Assembly (NCBI RefSeq): GCF_910592395.1
Contig: NC_088315.1
Coordinates: 684,501-748,500 of the forward strand
Direction of reading: 5' to 3'
Source: Lineus longissimus
Lineage: Eukaryota > Nemertea > Pilidiophora > Heteronemertea > Lineidae
Length of the DNA stretch: 64,000 nt
A program made the translations under genes and the position numbers. The notes below the pieces were generated by a model. The model was not told the origin of the DNA. It did no database searches and worked only from the letters and a program-made list of their open reading frames with translations. Position 1 is the first letter of the stretch, and each line of letters opens with the position of its first letter. Shown here one piece after another: positions 13,101 to 26,300 of the stretch.

Positions 13101-13840
13101 CTAAATGTTTATGCTAATGTGTATCAGTATAACTCTGATCTTGGCCACCAAGGTTTTTGCTTGTTATTAAACCCTAAAAGACATGAGGATCAGGATGTGT
13201 ATTCCTCTGCCTCAACTTACTCGGTTGTGTTCATATCACAACAAGGGTCATGTTTTCAGTTGGACATATTATTGGAGGAACGGGAAAAAAGCTATGATCC
13301 CCGACCCCCGAACATTTCGGACACCAAGGCTGAAGTGGCTTTCGTAGTCGTGTCATTTGGTAGATCTCTCCATTTCTTTCTCTCTGTTCCTTTGTAGGAT
13401 GTCTTCTTCATCGACACCGGCAGGGACTTGACCGTCTGGATCGGCAAGGGAGCCTCTAAGGCCGAGATCAACTGCGGCATGGTCTACGGACATGTAAGTC
13501 AAGCATTTCACTTGTCAATGTTCGAGGTAATCCACAATACAGGCAGTATATACACAATTTACATATACATTGTCAGTAGTTTTCCCTCGTTATGTCATCA
13601 ACAGAGCACCTTTACCCCTTGCTGTGGGGACTGTGTTGTATACTGGTCCTCATTCATTGGTGGTGAGATACTCGTAAACGTTGTTAGGGCATTTTGAATG
13701 TTGGAAAATATTATTACCATGCATGTTTCTTATTTTCATGATTTCAGAACTTCTTGAAGGACAAGCCCAACCCGGTCCGTCCAATCCGCCAGGTCAGAGA
13801 TGGTAGGGAAGACAAAGAGTTTTACAAGACGCTCATGTAA
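7119..13840 (+). CDS. Severin/gelsolin-like actin-modulating protein, 12 coding exons
   Basis: Exons: 7119-7125, 7944-8024, 8272-8351, 8815-8889, 9094-9165, 9614-9741, 10099-10321, 10825-10911, 11248-11333, 13006-13084, 13398-13493, 13748-13840 (TAA). The spliced length is 1,107 nt, giving 368 residues, and all phases agree. The N-terminus [17 protein letters not shown] and the block FIWRIVKFVPTPW are hallmarks of the roughly 366-residue gelsolin-like proteins of annelids and molluscs. Three gelsolin repeats follow. G1 (about 35-150) has [12 protein letters not shown] and [22 protein letters not shown]2 (about 155-265) has [21 protein letters not shown]3 (about 280-368) has [20 protein letters not shown]. 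The family binds, severs and caps actin filaments in a Ca2+-dependent way in the cytoplasm; there is no signal peptide. The first exon holds only seven coding bases. Intron 9 carries a 0.7-kb inverted-repeat element. Confidence 0.93.
12003..12709 (-). mobile_element. 0.7-kb inverted-repeat element with tRNA-like segment, copy 1
   Basis: It lies in intron 9 of gene 2. The left end, AGTTGACATGCATGCATAAA then CCTAACGTCCAAGTTAG, is the inverted counterpart of the right end best seen in copy 2 (CTAACTTGGCCGTTAGGG then TGTCAGCTTTAA). Over most of its length it aligns with 30762-31531. On the - strand, around 12262-12180, it carries an A-box-like TGGCATGGTGGGGAAGGC and a B-box GAGTTCGAACCCG, as in tRNA-derived SINEs. 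It contains no open frame of note; the longest frames over it are shadows. Confidence 0.75.
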
Positions 13841-16800
13841 TTATCAAATGCCAGAAGGATCACTAACTTATCTCTAGCTGTTGTTTCGTTGAATCGTCTA
13901 GTAGTCTCGGCATTTTAGCAAACAAACCGCATGTAACTGTTGAGAGTGGCCTACATGTTACCTTACCTTGTGTCAACGCGAACCAGATATCCAAGGAGAA
14001 CTTTTCTGAACTTCAAACTACAAGATCTGCACGTATACAGAATGTTAAAGAATAATATTACTTTTGTTCTTTTGTTCTTTTGTACTATTAGTTCTTTACT
14101 TGTTAATCTGTTGCAAGCAGTCTTTACCTGTTCGCCTCGTAGATGAACGTTCTTCTGTGTTAACCACATCTCTTGTCAAACTGTCCGATGTGTCATTTCT
14201 GTAAAACCTTGTATCATGACGTTCCAAAATATACATATAAATAACACAGTATACACTTATCTTTACTCACACTTTCTTTTTGGTCTACCATACCAGACAC
14301 AGCCTTACTTTTCTTCCTCATGTCTCAATCCACCCATCTACACTTCTTCCTCTCTTTCACTACGATGGTAGCCTAGATATACCTAAAAAAAACACTGTCC
14401 ACTTCTACTTCTTTCTCAATCTCTCAAAACAAATGTAAATCAATAATCAAACTCTTCTTCTTTCACGACTTCTTGGTCTATTAAAATGCATGGTTGACAA
14501 CTTCATTGCACTTCTTCTGCATTTTTTCTATACGTTGATACACTTTCTACACTCCCTGTTCCGTTACTAGTATACATGTACACACAGACGATTCCCATCA
14601 TCATACTCACACCCGGTGCTTCATTATCATATTTTACCTTGACAAGCAGCTCCGAGGCATGAAGGTAAATGAAATCACTGACATTCACATGCACACTGTT
14701 CAATATTGAAATCACTCCAGAAACGATTTGAGAAAAAATGTCAGTATAAGGTTTCTAAGTGAACTCTCGTGGTTTAGTTTTTTTCGAAAAGTGCGTCAGT
14801 TGCTTGGAAAGTGCTATTGAAATGTTTCCACACTTTTCTACTCTATTGTTGTCAGATAAACAATTTTGAAGTGAAATTTGGTAATCTAATATCATTGATC
14901 TGTGTTTTAGATTCAGGGCATATGTTTTGTGACGCGCTCCCATTGCGTTGTTGCAAGTATAGATTTGGTTATTGTTATGTACAATCGACTATACACATCA
15001 TCCGCAGACTGCGTATAGCAATGCCTAAAATGGGTGCTGATGTGAAATTGGCAAAAGACACGACTGGGAAAATCAAAATTATTAAAGTTCCCATGTTTAA
15101 ATTTAATGTAAAAAGCATATTTAACTTCCAAAGGCCACGTGTGAGAATGAACTAACTTGTCTTCGGAAAATTAAAACTGTAACATTGGTGCCAATATTTC
15201 ACTCGTTGTTGTCTATATGTTATTGTCTATGATGATAATTATTAGTATCAATCAAGATTGTCGTAAAATTGTGCAAGTTAGTATCTTTTATGTTGTCTTC
15301 GTAATAAATTATCTCTCCCCTCGTTTTCTGTTTTGTTGACCGTTTTCAGTTTTTTCAAATTGTGGAATGAGGTCAGACTGTTCAGTACGACGAAGGACGG
15401 GATTAGACGAAACAGGACTTAACAGGCAATGACGAGGAGAATATGATATACACTGCTGATGACATGATTTCAATCCTGATTTGCTTCACAAATATTTTCC
15501 TTCTAGGGTTGCGCCAGTTTGTTAATAACGTATGTATACAAAAGATGCATGGCGTGGAAAAGATTTCTATCTGAAGGTTTTCTACGACATAGAGATTTCA
15601 AACTCTCTATCTATCTATCAGACAGTTCTCTCATCTATACATTTATCCGATTATATTGTACTTCTGTCCTACATTTTTGTGTGTAGAGTATAGATAAGTG
15701 TGTACTATTTATATGTGTAGAGCGCAGAGAGAATGAATCGTCTCAAGCGTCCATCTCATCAACTTCCTTCTGTGTCATTGTCTATCGCCTTCTTGGTACA
15801 ATTTGTTTAGGGAACATGTAAGTTCTCTCAGTTAGTCTTTTGTAGGTTTTTCTTTTCTTAATACTACCGATGTTACTACCACTTTATTCGGAGTTTTGTT
15901 GCTCTTCTGCACGTATGATTTGTTGATCGTATTTTTGTCCATTTTATGCACGATAGTCCAAAATCGGAGAGACTTCAGTTTCAGGTCATTTCGACCAACC
16001 AACTAATAGTGGTTGGTAGTGAGAGAATGAAATGTATACCAAATCACATTATCCTGATATGAACGTTGAAATCGAAACCTGCCACATGTTTCCTCTTGAG
16101 GGAAATCCTTGATGAATGACACCGTGCTCAAAGCGAAATCTTTCTGAATTGGAGCCGAAGGTAGCGTTATGGGAGCCAATCACTCCCAAGGCATTCTTCA
16201 GTGAAGACGCCAATATCTCATGGGTCTACCCCGAGCAACATCAAGTTATGGCAAGTATGGGTGACAATGTGGTGCTAGGCTCGGCTGTTAGGGATTCAGC
16301 TTATATTCTTAATACTACATGTCTGGTAATCTAATTTTCATCCCTTTTCAGAAGCTGGAAATGCTGAACAAGTTAGGGATCGTGGTGGAGAGTTCAAAGA
16401 TATATAGAATATCATGACTTTGTAAACATAATGTATAGGACTACATTCATACCCGGCGAATAGAAATACGCTTACTCAAAATAGAGATTGCCTGCCAGTC
16501 TGTACCATTGACGTGTATCGTGTAGAAAGATCGGAAATGGAAGATGATGCCAATTTGAGGCAGGAAGGCATAGAAGCATCAGACGCCAAGAAGAATTGGC
16601 GGATCTGTTTAAAGGCATTCTACCTTTTTCTCCAGTTACATTGAAAGCAAGTGCAAACTAAAATAAAAATAAAGTTCGTCTATTCTGGACTGAATCAGTC
16701 GCCGAAACAACGACGACAAATTAGAGAGTACGAGTCTGAAGTATGTTTTAGAAAGAAGTTGTGTAGCATATCCTAATGACACTTTTTATAAAATGTCAAT

Positions 16801-18118
16801 GCGATGTTGATTGTCAATAAGAATAAACGATCAAGTACTTCAGCCACGACTTGGTTGTTTACTGGGCGACTTCAATGTGATTTTGAGTTGAACATTTTAA
16901 AAACAAGGTGTGGCCGACTAATGCATGAGGTCGATGGTTGTGGTTTTGAAAAAGGCGAGGAGGTTGAAAAGGTCAATGGAAGATACACGTCAGAAAAGCC
17001 CAGCTCCGCAACCTCCTCACACTCCGATTAAACTAGGAACTGTGAGTACTGGTTCAAGCTTGCCGAGGAGTCAATTCTGGCCTTGAACAGACACCGTTTA
17101 CCACTTTTTACACTCTACCAGAGCCGAATCTGTGCCTCTGTGAGTCATACCATGTCAAATGCCACGCATCTCATATGCGTTATTGACTGGTCCGCTGATG
17201 CTTTCGATGCGGAATTCTCGTCAGAAGGGTGTGGAGTGTTTATTATTGACCCGCCACTGTATAACAATGCCTTGCTCGGCTACATCTACGCAGTTACTGC
17301 ATAAAGTACACAAGGCTTTGGATATGTTTCCTTTGTTGTAGAGTTTGTGTCCGTTATAAAAGGATTCGCCAAAAAAGATAAAAAGCAGTGGTCCTTGGTT
17401 GCATGGTTAGAGTTTGGTCTGATTTCTAAAATTGCAAACAGACTTCTGTATAACCCTTTGATATTAATTATTCATCGAGGACTCAAACAGCAAAATATGA
17501 CATACAAATAGCCGAAAAGTATGTGTATGGATTTATACATACTAGCAGACACGTATTCAGCTGATTCCACCAAGACGACTCGTTGGTGATGGGAAGAATT
17601 GAGTAGACTAACTTTGCAATTTCAAAGGACATTCAACGTTTAATGTCCAGTTGGTTCGTACAGCACACGTAAATCATGTATAAGAACAAAACCAACATTC
17701 CTTGTCGTTCGAAGCGTCATAATGGGTGTTTCCATCTTCGAAAAAATATAGAACAAGTGGGAGGACAATATTTGCTGAAGTCCTTGGCTTGACCCGTCCA
17801 CATTCATTCGTATTTCTCAAGCACCTCGCTCACAGCAATGGCATATTCTCAATGGTAATTTGAGAGACTTTCTTGACGTCCCATGCTCCAGAACCCTTTT
17901 GCATAATTCATCTCCTTTGACTAAAGGATGTCATACCCGACTCCACCCCAATGGCAAAAAAGGTCCGAAGAGGTTGTTTAATGAACACTTCTATTAAGTG
18001 TCAAGGATGTTTCTTGTCACTGTTACAAGTATAATGGTCTCTTTTGATGTGATGAAGTGTTAACTCGTTACGAAACTGCCTTCGGTTGTTGACTGTTTCG
18101 AAAGTATTTTTTTGACAG
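13841..18118. other. 3' UTR of gene 2 and intergenic sequence
   Basis: No supportable gene. A candidate polyadenylation signal AATAAA lies near 15303 within AT-rich sequence. A pyrimidine-rich stretch spans about 14260-14480 and a short CTAT repeat lies near 15605. Several short frames (for example 16804-17031) have no recognisable content. Confidence 0.45.
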
Positions 18119-18206
18119 TTCTTTGAAACTCAACAAGATGACGATGCAGATGCTTGACTCTGACCAAGGCAACCAAAGAGACATTGCTGTCGTCATCACA
18201 GACACG
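18119..18206 (+). CDS. Isolated possible exon with VWA-like sequence
   Basis: The stretch is bounded by a good acceptor (TTTTTTTGACAG, ending 18118) and a good donor (ACG|GTATGT). The only open frame begins with one base of a split codon and reads SLKLNKMTMQMLDSDQGNQR followed by DIAVVITDT. That resembles the segment of von Willebrand A domains leading to the TDG motif, with T in place of G. No neighbouring exons that would complete a VWA fold were found, so it may be a remnant, an exon of an unrecognised gene, or chance. It does not join in frame to the start of gene 3. Confidence 0.3.
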
Positions 18207-20312
18207 GTATGTAAGAAATATCACACATGATTGGAAAGTGCCGGGGGTTTGTCTATGCCTTACAAAACTAGAAATTCTGAAACCAACTGGGGCACGAGTG
18301 AAGTTTCCTATGCAACTACGATGCGCACATTAAAAGTTGCACTGGGAGTTGGAGCCCATTGCCATGGCAGCCGTATAAACAGGTGAAAACAACTTGATGC
18401 CTCGTCCAAAACCCTGGAATCCTATTCAGCAATATTGATCATCTTAAGAGCATAAAAAGTTTCAAACATGTCAAATTTTAAGTGCTGCTTGAGGATGCCT
18501 ACGTCACTCAAGTAGGAGTCCGTGTTGAGAATGATATTGGATTGGATTTAACGAATGTACTCTGTCAGTCCAGGTTAGTGTTAGGTGGGACTACCAGTGG
18601 TCACCATGTTTCCATAATCTGTTCCGAACTTTCTCATTTTGTATAGGATTAAATACATTGCAGTTGCAAAGGTAGGTAATTCGAAACGAAATAGGTTATA
18701 AAGCCAAACATTTACTCCGAGTCGTAGAAAAAATTTTTCACGAAGAATTCAGTGAAACCTTATGAAAGGAAAGGCGGGGAAATGTACCCTTCGTAACGTT
18801 ACCAATTTCTCCTCTTCTATACTCGACCCCTGTAAAAACTGTTTCGTGGGGGGTCGATGCTACCAAAACTTCCCTGAAAAGCATTTGATAAAACAGACGA
18901 ACAATGGGAATTTGGGCAGTTGACAATAGACCGTGTAGGCCTGAATTATTTTAAATGCGAAGTTAAGTGCAGACAAAATAACGTACTGCATGTAAGCAGC
19001 AGTGTATTACGGTCATACACTTCTGATGTAAGTTGTGTACCACAGCCGCTTTAATTTCATATTGAACCTCGTCTTGAAATGTGGACAAACATGGTAGAGG
19101 CCTCTTGGCGTGGTCCGCATGATACTTGATAGATTTCAGGCACATGCTGTTTATAACGATATTGAACGAGAATCTGGTAATTTGTATGTATTGATCTCAC
19201 CAGCTAGGCCATAGCAGATTGTAAAGTTCAAAATTCTGAAAAATTTTCAAAGCCAAAAAATTTTTAGGACTGATGATGTGTCTTCATTTTGAGCAGAAAA
19301 AAATATTTGGACTTAGTTCAAAATTCTGAAAAACTTTCACAGTCAAAGTATTTTTTGGACTGATGATGTTTCTTCATTTTGAGTAGAAAATAACAAGTGA
19401 AAAAAAATATTTTGACTTAGAATTTTTTTCATCTGTAGCAGGACAAATTTTCCGCAAAAAAACATTCATTTTCAGTCCACATCCTATCAAACAGGTCAGA
19501 CATATTATACTCGGCTCTGAACCTTCAAATACATGGTTCACAAACGGGTCATGCCATAAACCGGACTCAATCAATGAGACTTGTACAGGATGTGAAGGGA
19601 GTTAAACTACGCAATGTTGATGATGGAAAAGTACCAGAGAGAAGTACCTAGCTCTATAAGCCTGAGTTGAGGAGCTATTGACATATGGCGTTGAGAGGCA
19701 GTGCCCATGTATTTGTTTGCACAACACCCTTGGTAAACATATCAAAATTGTAAACCTTTGTATTCTTATGGACTTGATGGTGAAGAGCGCCAAAAATATG
19801 ACATCTCACGTCAACGTCGGTTTGTGAAGGCAATCACGGCATTGTCAAGCATGTACATGATGCGTCACTGTACAACTATGCATTCAGTCGACATCACTTC
19901 TGAAATTCATGAGGGCATTTTTAAAATTCGGGTAGAGTGCAAAATTCAACTTTCTTTAACTTCCTTCACATGGCTATCCTTTCTTAATGGCGAGCTCCAT
20001 GGTGTTTCTGAGTAGGTTTTTCTAGGCCCTTGCATGTGTACTAATAAAAAATGGGCACAAAAAACAAACTTATTTGCTACATATCTCCAGGATTTTAGGA
20101 GCAAATTATCACAAACATAGGAACCGATAAAAACGACAGCAATGCGAAACGGCTTCTTGGCATACGTTACCTTTTACCAGCGTCAATAGGAGCCGACGTT
20201 GAGGGGCAAAACATTTTGCTACGTCCGTCAACAATCACCAATGGTTGGTGTTGTGAATATGGTTATTACCAGTGAACAGTAATACCTTTATTGGTATCTT
20301 GTCTGATTTCAG
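18207..20312. other. Intergenic or 5' intronic sequence before gene 3
   Basis: I see no convincing coding exon. It holds a 90-bp tandem duplication at 19226-19405. The right end is the acceptor of the first coding exon of gene 3 (CTGATTTCAG, ending 20312), so a non-coding first exon of gene 3 probably lies somewhere here or further left. Confidence 0.4.
19226..19405. repeat. 90-bp tandem duplication, AT-rich
   Basis: GTTCAAAATTCTGAAAAA... and GGACTGATGATGTNTCTTCA...TTGAGNAGAAAA occur twice with a period of about 90 bp (starting at 19226 and 19316), with scattered differences. No coding content. Confidence 0.75.
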
Positions 20313-20329
20313 TGCAACATTACTGCGAT

Positions 20330-23300
20330 ATGGCGCCGTCCAGAATAACCACATTCCTTCCCATCTTCATTTTCTTCTGCTTACACATCCAACAATCATC
20401 ACAACAAGCATGCTGGGAAGACATACCAATCAAAACAGAGAACAAGGAGAATTGTAAAGAATGTCCCGGGGAATCTGATAAAGCCGGGGCGCTACTCATG
20501 GAGCGGGTTGAGAAGCTGTCACAGGTCAAGTTCGACTTGAACTGCATGGTGGCTGACACAGCGGGCTGGGCTGGTACAGTTCAGACGCACCCTTGGTTGT
20601 GCAAGGTCCCGGCTAAAGACTGCACGGAGCGGTTAGGAGCGTACAACTGGACGAGCCTTGCCGACAAGGCCGCCAAGGAGGCTTTGATAACAAGGGTAGA
20701 TGGCGACTTCAAGCTGATAGAAGCGGAGGTTTTGCGGCTGAAATCCTGTGCGCCAAAGAAGTTATGCCCAAGCTGGAAGTCGTCCAAGTCCCTTGTCGAT
20801 TCGAGAAAAGAAGCCCAGAAGATGGCAAGCGCCTTAAACTGCGCGACCGACACGGCAGGTGGCGGGATAGACGTCAAAGGTTATAAATTCAAGCTTCCAG
20901 TCGGCGTACCGTTCGTTCTGACCTCGTGCACTAAAGTAGTCAACCTATACAGTGGGACCAATATCAGAACAGAAGCATTCGTGAATGAGACCAGCGCAAA
21001 GCTAAATAAGTTGTTAAAAGAATTGTACAAGTCATCCTTTTGTAATTCCAATTATCTTTGTCCCTGCGGAGATGTTCAGTTGAGCGCAAAAATAACAAGT
21101 CTTGTAAAATCTGTAAAGTGCACCAACGCTTCGGTCGTGATTGCCAGTGTGACAACACTGCTGGCAGAGTTGGACAAGCTGCTGAAAGATTCGAAATTCT
21201 CCTACACTGAGGCATGTGCAGCTAACGAGAAACCGTCGGATAAACCTGATGATGTAAGAACTGCAATCATACAGGTAACAGAGGCCTTGCGTAGTATGAA
21301 GATTGCGAAGGAGCTCTGCCCTTGTCTGGCGAAGAGACAAGACGGCAAGGACAAGACCAGGCAAATAATTGAGGCCTGGGCCCAAGATGCAACATGCGCA
21401 AATAAGGCCCTCACGGATAAGACAGCAGCTAAAACTTCCATGGATGCCATCAAGAAAGTGACAGATGCATTAGAGATAACAACAGATGCATCTAAATGTA
21501 CTGCAGGGACCTTAACGGATGCTCAAAGGAAGTCGAAGATACAGACACTGGCTGGGAGAATCACACAATTCAGCCAGAAACTTGATCTTCTCGGCAAATG
21601 TCCCTGTTCTGATGAACATCCCGAAATTGACAAGAACGCCATAAAAAGTGCCAAATTCGAAGCGGACTGTTGGTTTAAGAAGATCAAACCTCCATCGAAT
21701 AATTTAGATGCTGAAAAGACGAAAATAGATGAGCTCATAAAGAAACTTAGGAAGGATTGGCATATTGAGGAGAATGGAAAGAATGACAAGGACATGGATA
21801 ACCAGAGTGAATGTAGAAAGAGCAAGGAGACTGTTGATGATGCTGCCGCGCTAAAGAAGTTGACTGAGATATACACGGATTTAGAGGAACTGTCCAAGCA
21901 AGCTAAAATGCTGCATGATTGTCCTTGTAAGGTTTGGGCCACAGAGGATACGGTTTGGCTATTTGGGAAGATTGAGAGTCTGGCTAAGGATGCCACTTGT
22001 AACAACAAGGACCTAACTAACAAGACCTCCGCAAAAGCTAACCTGGACGCCATCAAGAAGATCACCGATGAACTTTTCATGACTGTGACTGAAGCTGGCT
22101 GCCCTGCACCGTCAGGAGATGATGCATCTCGATTGAGCAACATTCAAAAACTCGCAGCAAGAATCCCAACACACAATGCCCAGTATCTGGCTACCTGGAA
22201 CTGCCCATGCGGAAAGCTCGGGGTTAGTTGCCCATGTAAAGTAAGCTTGGTAAAGTCTGCGATTGAAAAGTATAGAGAGGTCGAGGAGCTGTCTAATGAA
22301 GCTTATTGTGTGGACCCTAATATGGACACTTCAGCCGATGCTACCGTTAAAACAGCTTGGGCAAATATCGTTCCGATATATGGAACATACTATTTGAAAA
22401 TCAGTAAAATGTGCGGTACTCCCGATGCTGCCGCTGCGGCCGCCACGCCTGCGGATAAGGTCAAAGCCATAACAGCCATTGAAAATCAACTGAAGGATCT
22501 ACGGCCAACGATTAAGACCTACGAAGATGCTATAGTTGCTGCAGATCCACTGGGACTGCTTTTTGAGAAAGTCTACAAGAGAAGTCAAATGAAAGGAGAG
22601 CTAAACTGCATAGCAGCGGAGTTGAAAAAGTTAACGCAAGGATGGACGGGTACGGTTACAAACTTTCCTTGGTTGTGCTCGACTCAGACATCAGATTGTA
22701 CTGTTGCATTGGCGAAGAATAAATGGTCAACGTTAGCCAACGCAACGAAACCGACGGTCCTTACTAAGTTAGACGGAGAGTACAAAACCTTAATCAATGA
22801 AATTGTCTTGCAAACCAGCTGTCTAGGGTATTATGCCTGCTCATCTGGCAAGGCTCAACTCGAGACAAGGACCACCGCCCAGATGCAAGCAGATGCTACA
22901 AAAATGGCCAGTGCGCTGAAGTGTGCAACTGATACAGCAAACGGCGGTATCACAGTCGCCGGCTACACATTCAGTCAACCCGTCGCAGTACCAGCGCTCA
23001 AGTCTTGCGCCGATGCCACGAACGACTACAATGGAACTGATATAAAGACACAGACATTCGTTCAAGACACTGACGCCAAGTTACAGACTCTTCTAAAGGA
23101 TTTCTATGACGTTTCCTTCTGTCGAAAGGAAGGGTTATGTCAATGTGGTAACGAAGAAATGACGGTAAATATCGACAACTTGGTGAAGTCAGTGAAGTGT
23201 ACTGATGCAACAAAAGAGAACCCAGGAGCAGTGAAACGAATGGAAGCTCTGGACATTGCCCTGCACAGTTATGACTATAAGTACACTCAAACATGCACAG

Positions 23301-26300
23301 GAGGGAAAAAGCCTTCAGACAAACCAAACAAAATAAACTTTGTTATAGAAAGGTTACCTAAAATGATCCCGATCTGGAGGTTTCTGGGGCAGCAATGCCC
23401 ATGTCAAGAGGAGAAAGTCAATGCCCGATCAGGAACTGAGAAGGTGATTAAGATCCTTGCACAGGAAGTTACGTGCCTCAACAAAGCCCTCACAGTCAAG
23501 ACAGGGGCACAAACAAAAATGGCTGAGGTTAAAAAGGTCACAGATGCACTGAAACAGACGATTACGGAGACGCCATGCACTGCTACGATTGCAGGAACTG
23601 ATGCCGAAAAGACTGCCACGATAACGACACTTGCTGATAGGATAACAGCTCTGTTCAGTGGGTGCAACAACATGGATATTTGTCCCTGTAGTGTTGAATT
23701 AGAGTTTGCTGCAATAAAGAACTTTGCGAAAACGCAACTCAGAAAAACAAACTGTGCAGAACAAAATTTAGCAAAGCCCGCCGAGGCAACTGAATTTAAG
23801 ACAGCAAAGGGTAAAATAGATGCCTTGGCTAAGCAGTATTGCGGGGAAGCTGAAAGCTCGCAGACGTGTGACAAAGTTACCACCACTGATGCAGCTCTAA
23901 CTACCGAAGTTAAACGAATTGCTACCGATTTGGAAGCACTTGTCAAAAATGCGGCAGTGTTAAAGGAATGTCCTTGTAAATCGTCTAAGGAAATGAAGGA
24001 TATCAAAGTCTATAATCGGATCCAATCTCTCGCTCAGGATGCGGTGTGTATCAATAAGGACCTGACAGAGAAAGCACCAGCAAACACTAAAATAGTTGCG
24101 ATAAAGGCAGTGACAGATGCACTTCTGATGACAGTGACAGAGACGGGGTGTACGGCATCAACTGGCACTGCTGCTGAAAAACTAGCGAAGATTACAAACA
24201 TAGCAAGTAGAGTGTCTCTGAATAACAATGTGTTGGACTGGGTACGGAAATGTCCATGTAAGCCATCTGACAAGACGGAGCTGAAACTATGTAGGGATAA
24301 GAACTCTGTAATTATAGAGCTTCTGGATGAATTGGAACATTTAAAGAAGATCTTGGAGAAGGCAAATTGCATAGTACCCGACTGGGCTACTGCAGACGCA
24401 ACTGTAAAAGCAATTACAGACTTCACAACTTGCGCTGACAAGTATGTTATCCAAGCTGGGAACACTTGTCCGCCTGGCTTTACTCCACCGACGGTTGCCG
24501 CTGAGCAAGTCAAAGCCTTAACATTACTCCAGGTCAAACTCAAAGACGTGGAAGGTGAAATTGAGTTTTATGAAGAGAGCTTCTTGGCCAAAGATTGCAG
24601 CGTCAGTCAGTTCTACCAGAAGTACAACCGACAGATACAGTTGAAAACTGCAATGAACTGTGTGGTGCTCGAGCTTAAGAAGTTGAACCCTCCCTGGGGT
24701 GGAGCCATCAGCTCCAATAACTGGCTATGCGAGAAGGCGGCAAAGGATTGTCCCGAATGGTTGGCGAAATACCAGTTTGCTACCAAGGATAATGCGGCAA
24801 AGACTGCAGTCTTGACAACACTGGAAACTGAATATAACAAAATAGAAAAGCAAATGGAATTATTAGATGAATCTACCAAGAAGAGGAGATGCATGCGTGG
24901 AACCCAATTCCTCGTGTCCAACACAGCAGGAGAACTCTATAATGAATTACAGAAGATGCAGAGTGCCTTGAAATGTGCCACGGACGCTGCAAACGGCGGA
25001 GTAACTGTTGTTGGGTACACTTGGGCGGAGATTCAGGCCATTCCGTTCCTCATCACACCCTGCAGTAAGGTCACGACTGCATATACAGGCACCAACATTA
25101 CAACAGATGCATTTGTGAAGGACACTAATACGAAATTACAGGCAGCTTTAAAAACATACTTGGAGGTGTATGCCTGTCGTCTTGAAGGTGCTTGTTCCTG
25201 TGGAAATGACGCGATGCAGGCCAAACTGACTGGTATCACCAGGGCCGTAAAGTGTACTGGCGCGAATACTACAAATGCAGTGGCGATGGCAGGCCTGAAG
25301 TCATTTGATAAATTACTGAAATGCAACTCGTTTCCCTACGAGGTGAAATGTGCCAAGGATGAAAAGCCTTCCATTGTAGTGGAAGACGTAGACAATGCAA
25401 TAGAGTCAGCTGAACATATTCTGCCAAAATGGGGATTTTTCAATGATTTCTGCCCTTGTAAGAGTGAGGGGAAAGAAAGCATGGACCAACTCACGAGAAT
25501 TATAGAATCGGAGGCAAAGGCCGCAACATGCTACAACAAAGAATTGACAAACAAAGCAACTGCTCAACCAAAGATGACGGAAATCAAGACGGTCACCGAC
25601 GCCCTTGGTCTGACCATTACTGAAACTGGGTGTACTGCAAGCACATTAACTGATGCCAAGCGACTGGAGGCTATAACTAAACTTGCTGCAAGTGTCACAC
25701 AATGGGACAGCCGGATGGCAACTGTTAAAACCTGTCCATGCGAGGAGCTGGCAGGTACTACGATGAAAGAGGTTAAAGATGTTTTGTCTCGATTCAAGAA
25801 AACGGCGGATTGCAGACAAGCTGATCTCAATACGGCCTCTGACGCTGGTTTCAAGGTGCAAAAAGACAAGATTGATGCGTTGGCTAAGAAGTATGAGATT
25901 GATGCTGCTGATAAACCAGATTGTGTCTCAGATACTACATCAACCGATGCACAACTTACCACAACAGTAACTGATCTATTTGCCAATATGGAGAAACTGA
26001 CAGCCATCTTGGACCAGGGGCAGACATGTCCTTGCAAGCTAAAGGCAGCAAACCGCGATCTCAAGCTGTATTCCCTGATAGAGGCACAAGCAAACCTGGC
26101 AGCATGCAATTATCAGAATTTGACAAACAAAGCCCCAGTTCATGCCAAGATGGGAGAAATTACGGCTATAACCGAGGCCCTGTTTATGAAAATAACTGCG
26201 ACTAATTGCGCGAATGCCACTGGGGATGATTCATCTGTCGCAGCGATTAAAGAAGCAGCAGAACGGGTTACAATCCATAATACCCAATTCCAGAATGGGC

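Noticed and set aside
12620-13117. 165-residue plus-strand frame
   Set aside because: It is made from the end of a mobile element plus intron sequence; only the part from 13006 is a real gelsolin exon, and that is read from its own acceptor.
16344-16413. Short frame after a TTTTCAG (KLEMLNKLGIVVESSKIYRIS)
   Set aside because: It looked like a possible last exon with a coiled-coil end, but no upstream exons in phase were found and the sequence is too short to judge.
21523-22143. 206-residue minus-strand open frame, with other long antisense frames (23404-24006, 24034-24543, 25564-26109)
   Set aside because: They lie opposite the CPC exon and are explained by its biased codon use. Their translations show no domain, and the plus-strand frame is clearly coding.
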